Below are positions 60,038-64,000 of a stretch of 64,000 bases of DNA, piece by piece (positions within the stretch are counted from its first letter, which is position 1; every line of letters starts with the position of its first letter). The notes under the pieces are model-generated. The model worked only from the letters and a program-made list of their open reading frames with translations, did no database searches and was not told where the DNA came from. Position numbers and translations under genes: made by a program. Source of the DNA: Hypomesus transpacificus (lineage: Eukaryota; Chordata; Actinopteri; Osmeriformes; Osmeridae). The stretch spans positions 9,645,818-9,709,817 of the forward strand of contig NC_061066.1 of NCBI RefSeq assembly GCF_021917145.1, read 5' to 3'.

Positions 60038-62162
60038 ATGGCGCTCTCCTTCTGTGGTAACGATGTGAATAAGAGTGCCTACGGGGTGGAGAAGGGCGTG
60101 CTGAACAACGGCTGCTTCGTCGACGCCCTCAACCTGGTCCCTCATGTCTTCCTCCTCTTCATCACCTTCCCTATCCTTTTCATCGGTACGCTCAGACAGG
60201 TTACCATGGCATCACAACCTATATTTATGTGTCTGTGTCCGCACACACACACACACCGGAGTAAAGGCAGATCATTAGACAGTGTTGGACTGTGTTTCTC
60301 AGTAGGATTTGGTATTGTTTGGGGGTTTTGCCCGGTGCATTTTGCCCAACCCTATTTGTCATGTATCTGATGTTGTTTTCCTCCTGTACCTGCTGTACTG
60401 CTGTACCTGCTGTGCTGCTGTACCTGCTGTGGTCCTGTATCTGCTGTGCTCCTGTACCTGCCTGGCTGCTGTACCTGCTGTGCCTGCTGTGCTCCTGTAC
60501 CTGCCTGGCTGCTGTACCTGCTGTGCCTGCTGTGCTCCTGTACCTGCCTGGCTGCTGTACCTGCTGTACCTGCTGTGCTGCTGTACCTGCTGTGGTCCTG
60601 TACCTGCTGTGCTCCTGTACCTGCCTGGCTGCTGTACCTGCTGTGCCTGCCTGGCTGCTGTACCTGCCTGGCTGCTGTACCTGCTGTACCTGCTGTGCCT
60701 GCCTGGCTGCTGTACCTGCCTGGCTGCTGTACCTGCCTGGCTGCTGTACCTGCTGTACCTGCTGTGCCTGCCTGGCTGCTGTACCTGCTGTCCCTGCCTG
60801 GCTGCTGTGCCTGCCTGGCTGCTGTACCTGCTGTACCTGCCTGGCTGCTGTACCTGCCTGGCTGCTGTACCTGCTGTACCTGCCTGGCTGCTGTACCTGC
60901 TGTACTTGCCTGGCTGCTGTGCCTGCTGTACCTGCCTGGCTGCTGTGCCTGCTGTGCTCCTGTACCTGCCTGGCTGCTGTACCTGCTGTACCTGCCTGGC
61001 TGCTGTGCCTGCTGTACCTGCTGTACCTGCTGTACCTCCTGTACCTGCCTGGCTGCTGTGCCTGCTGTACCTGCCTGGCTGCTGTGCTCCTGTACCTGCC
61101 TGGCTGCTGTGTCCCAGGTTGGGGCAGTCAGAGCTCCAAGGTCCAGATCCACCACAACACCTGGCTCCACTTCCCTGGACACAACCTGCGCTGGGTCCTC
61201 ACCTTCTCCCTGCTCTTCATCCACGTGTGCGAGATTGCCGAGGGCATTGTGTCCAACAAGTAAGATCAAGAGATCACAGGTTCAATTCCCTTCTGTCCTC
61301 CTGTATGTCGCTTTGGAACAAAGAGCTTGCTAAAAGAACACATGATTAGGATTAATTAATAATAAGACATATTTCAGTCTCAGCACTGTACAACACATGA
61401 CACATAAATACAACCTCTTCCTCAGTTTAAGATATTTATATGTTTGATGTAAAACATGAAAAAGTTTAATATTTCATAAACCTTCCAGAAAACATGATCA
61501 ATGCTTTATAAAGAACTGTGATGATTAAGGGTGGGTATTATAAAAATAATAAGAATGATGTATTTTAGATAACAAGTAAACTGTACACAAATAACTTGTC
61601 TTCTCCCTGTGTGTGTCCCTGTGTTGTGTCAGTGAGATGAGCACCAACCACCTGCACCTGTTCATGCCTGCGTTCATGGGCTTCATAGCAGCAACCACCT
61701 CTCTGGTGTACTACCACAACATCGAGACCTCCAACTTCCCCAAGCTACTGCTGGGTAAGACACACACACACGCTAACACACACACGCTAACACACACACG
61801 TCCTATCTTTTACATGTGACACTCCCTCCTGCCTCCCCAGCCCTGTTCATCTACTGGGTCCTAGCCTTCATCACCAAGTCCATCAAGCTGTGGAAGTTTG
61901 CAGAGCTGGGCATCAGCATCCAGCACCTGCGCTTCTGCATCACGGCGCTGCTGGTGCTCCTGTACGGACTGCTGATGGCTGTGGAGGTCAACGTCATCAG
62001 GGTCAGGGTGAGTCGGCACTTCCTGGTTCAAAAGCCGTACGGTGGCGGAAACAGGAAGTAGGTTGTCGAGTGTTTCCTCGGAACGGTGCGGAGCTGTGGG
62101 AACATGTTTGTGTTTCTAACTGTGTGTGTGTGTGTATCCTCTCTTGTGTGTGTATCCTCTCT

Positions 62163-62193
<31 letters not shown>

Positions 62194-63139
62194 AAGTACG
62201 TGTTCTTCTCCAACCCCCAGAAGGTGAAGCCTCCAGAGGACCTCCAGGACCTGGGAGTACGCTTCCTGCAGCCCTTTGTCAACCTGCTGTCCAAGGCCAC
62301 CTACTGGTGGATGAACCAGCTGGTGATGGGAGCTCACACCAGGCCCATCGAGCTGAAGAAGATCGGCAAGCTGCCCATCGCCATGCGGGCCCTCACCAAC
62401 TACCTCCGACTGAAGGATGTGTATGAGGAGCAGAGGGTGAGGAGGGCGGGAGGAGCAGAGAGGAGGAGAGAGGAGGAGCAGAGAGGAGGAGGAGAGAGGA
62501 GGAGAGAGGAGGAGCAGAGGGTGAGGGGGGGAGCAGTAGAGAGGAGGAGAGAGGAGGAGCAGAGAGGAGGAGAGAGGACGAGCAGAGAGGAGGAGCAGAG
62601 AGGAGAGAGGAGGAGGAGAGAGGAGGAGAGAGGAGGAGCAGAGGGTGAGGGGGGGGGAGCAGTAGAGAGGAGGAGAGAGGAGGAGCAGAGAGGAGGAGAG
62701 AGGACGAGCAGAGAGGAGGAGCAGAGAGGAGAGAGGAGGAGCAGAGGGTGAGGAGGGGGGGAGGAGCAGAGAGGAGGAGAGAGGAGGAGCAGAGAGGAGG
62801 AGAGAGGAGGAGCAGAGAGGAGGAGCAGAGAGGAGAGAGGAGGAGCAGAGAGGAGAGAGGAGGAGCAGAGGGTAAGGAGGGGGGGAGGAGCAGAGAGGAG
62901 GAGAGAGGAGGAGAAGAGAGGAGGAGCAGAGAGGAGGAGCAGAGAGGAGAGAGGAGGAGCAGAGGGTGAGAGGGGGAGGAGTAGAGTGGAGGAGGGGGGG
63001 CAGAGAGGAGGAGGGGGGAGGAAGGGGGGAGGAGCAGAGTGGAGGAGGGTGGGCTCTAACCAATAACTTCAGACTGAAGGGGGTGGGCTGTGATGAAAGC
63101 ATGAGGAGAGTGTTTGGGTGGAGAGGAAGTTGGTCATTC

Positions 63140-63172
<33 letters not shown>

Positions 63173-63360
63173 AGAGGGCGGAGGAGCCGGAGCGCGCCCC
63201 CTCCATGTGGCGGTCCATGTACCAGGCGTTCGGCCGGCCCATCCTCCTCAGCAGCACCTTCCGCTACCTGGCCGACCTGCTGGGCTTCGCTGGGCCGCTC
63301 TGCATCTCTGGCATCGTCAGCAACCTGGCCAACCAGACCGTCACCACGCGCTCAGACCAG
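60038..63360 (+). CDS. abcc9: ABCC9-like sulfonylurea receptor (SUR2), first six coding exons, partial
   Basis: Regulatory ABC-family subunit of KATP channels, paired with Kir6.x in the plasma membrane. Exons: 60038-60185, 61118-61259, 61633-61754, 61841-62007, 62194-62436, 63175-63360. They total 1008 nt, or 336 residues of about 1540, with matching phases. The start [16 protein letters not shown] is followed by [20 protein letters not shown] (first TMD0 helix), then [31 protein letters not shown] [32 protein letters not shown], the L0 linker ([20 protein letters not shown]) and the start of TMD1 ([20 protein letters not shown]). Residues such as [18 protein letters not shown] and SKATYWWMN fit SUR2 better than SUR1/ABCC8, though a few positions are SUR1-like. 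The last donor, CAG|GTCTGG, is weak. The remainder lies beyond the window. Confidence 0.9.
60380..61110 (+). repeat. CTGTACCTGCCTGGCTG minisatellite filling abcc9 intron 1
   Basis: About 730 bp of CTGCTGTACCTGCCTGGCTG, CTGCTGTGCCTG and CTGTGCTCCTG units running to within 10 bases of the exon 2 acceptor (GTGTCCCAG|GTTGGGG). It is open on several frames of both strands, with ORFs near 300 codons that are artefacts. Confidence 0.95.
62426..63060 (+). repeat. GA-rich array containing copies of the abcc9 exon 5 donor
   Basis: Exon 5 ends GAGGAGCAGAGG|GTGAGG at 62436. The intron is built of GAGGAGCAGAGAGGAG units, in which GAGCAGAGG|GTGAGG or GTAAGG recurs with junctions after 62520, 62644, 62747, 62871 and 62965. 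The first interval is 84 bp (28 codons, same frame); the later intervals vary. Confidence 0.9.
63138..63172 (+). repeat. Poly-C run at the abcc9 exon 6 acceptor
   Basis: An uninterrupted run of about 29 C followed by AG is the polypyrimidine tract of the exon 6 acceptor (CCCAG|AGGGCG). Confidence 0.95.
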
Positions 63361-64000
63361 GTCTGGGGAGTGTGTATTAGCATGGGTGTGGGGTGGAGTG
63401 TGTGTGTGTGTTCCAATGGAATGTGGTGAGCCTGCTACATTGCAGAAGGTGTTGTGTATTTGATCTGCTACATACACACACCTCCTCCTCACAGACACAG
63501 AAAGATGATATGAGCCTGAGAGGGTTTCTGTGCTGCAGAGCGCAGATGACTGGAGCTCTCTGTCATCTCTGCCCTGCTCAGACATCACAACTACGTCAGA
63601 CATCTTGTGAAGCTGGCGCCTGCTTATTAGCATGCACAAACACACAAACACACTCACACACACACACACACTCAGTGACCTCAATGTCTGCCTCTCTTCA
63701 AGTTGTCACCTCTGGAATTCTGGGTGGTCGAGTCTGACCAATCATGACTCACTTCCACTGTGATGTCACTGAGGCGTTGGCGACAGGACAGATCTGTGCT
63801 GGTTGCCATGTCAACACGGACAGAGCTAACGAGATTAGCCAATTTAGTTATCAGGCATCACCCTTCCCCCCTACACAGTGTGTGTGTGTGTGTGTTGTGA
63901 AAGGGTGAAGGGTGGCGCCCTGCAGAGCAGACGTACATTTCTAAGTGACATGGAAAATTCCCGAGTCATTCTGTCAGCAGCTGTCCAGAACACACCAGGC
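63361..64000 (+). other. abcc9 intron 6 (start)
   Basis: No exon is recognised before the window ends. Short (CA)n and (GT)n tracts lie at 63642-63671 and 63878-63895; the rest is unique. Confidence 0.6.

Noticed and set aside
60292..61349. Overlapping 300-codon ORFs on both strands (Cys/Leu-rich and QQPGRYS-type)
   Set aside because: They read the CTGTACCTGCCTGG minisatellite inside abcc9 intron 1. The real exon 2 occupies only 61118-61259.
62116..63102. 328-codon minus ORF of Leu/Ser/Pro
   Set aside because: Reverse reading of the GA-rich donor array and of abcc9 exon 5.

Overview
The window is eukaryotic, and most probably from a teleost fish. Genes are split by many short GT-AG introns. 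The DNA is unusually dense in (CA)n, (GA)n and C-run microsatellites and in minisatellites. It carries an intact Tc1-like transposon, a degenerate second one, hAT-like MITEs and a tRNA-derived SINE whose tail (CTCTGGATAAGAGCG...) is common in teleosts. The species cannot be fixed from sequence alone.

Layout from left to right: the last exon of a SHANK-family scaffold gene, probably shank3 (2-295, +); tymp, thymidine phosphorylase (nine coding exons, 3516-8729, +); lsm8, convergent with tymp (four exons, 10114-11097, -); a small lipid-anchored OCC1/C12orf75-like gene (12193-15294, -); plxnb2, plexin-B2 (36 coding exons read here, 17789-30940, -, 1883 codons before the stop), with an inferred 15.9 kb first intron running to a non-coding exon and promoter near 46.8-47.3 kb; a repeat-filled intergenic region holding the Tc1 element (53783-55443) and a candidate conserved enhancer near 52 kb; and the first six coding exons of abcc9/SUR2 (60038-63360, +), which runs off the right end. 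SHANK3, TYMP and PLXNB2 are neighbours on human 22q13.33, so part of the block keeps an ancestral arrangement. LSM8, C12orf75 and ABCC9 lie elsewhere in human. The genes do not form one pathway.

The most striking signal is a recurring one. At several exon-intron borders the tandem repeat in the intron contains the splice site itself, often with the last bases of the exon. It is seen at tymp exons 4, 5, 6 and 7, the OCC1-like exon 4 acceptor, plxnb2 exons 20, 30 and 31, and abcc9 exon 5. In four cases the exon-proximal copies are spaced by a multiple of three (36 nt at tymp exon 4, 36 nt for the nearest copy at plxnb2 exon 20, 39 nt for the first six copies at plxnb2 exon 31, 84 nt for the nearest copy at abcc9 exon 5), so using another copy would add residues without shifting the frame. 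The arrays are seen directly. Whether the copies are spliced is not known.

Long ORFs over the low-complexity tracts (for example 38.0-38.9, 44.3-45.5, 57.1-57.7, 60.3-61.3 and 62.1-63.1 kb) are open on several frames or both strands because of the repeat period. They are not annotated as genes.
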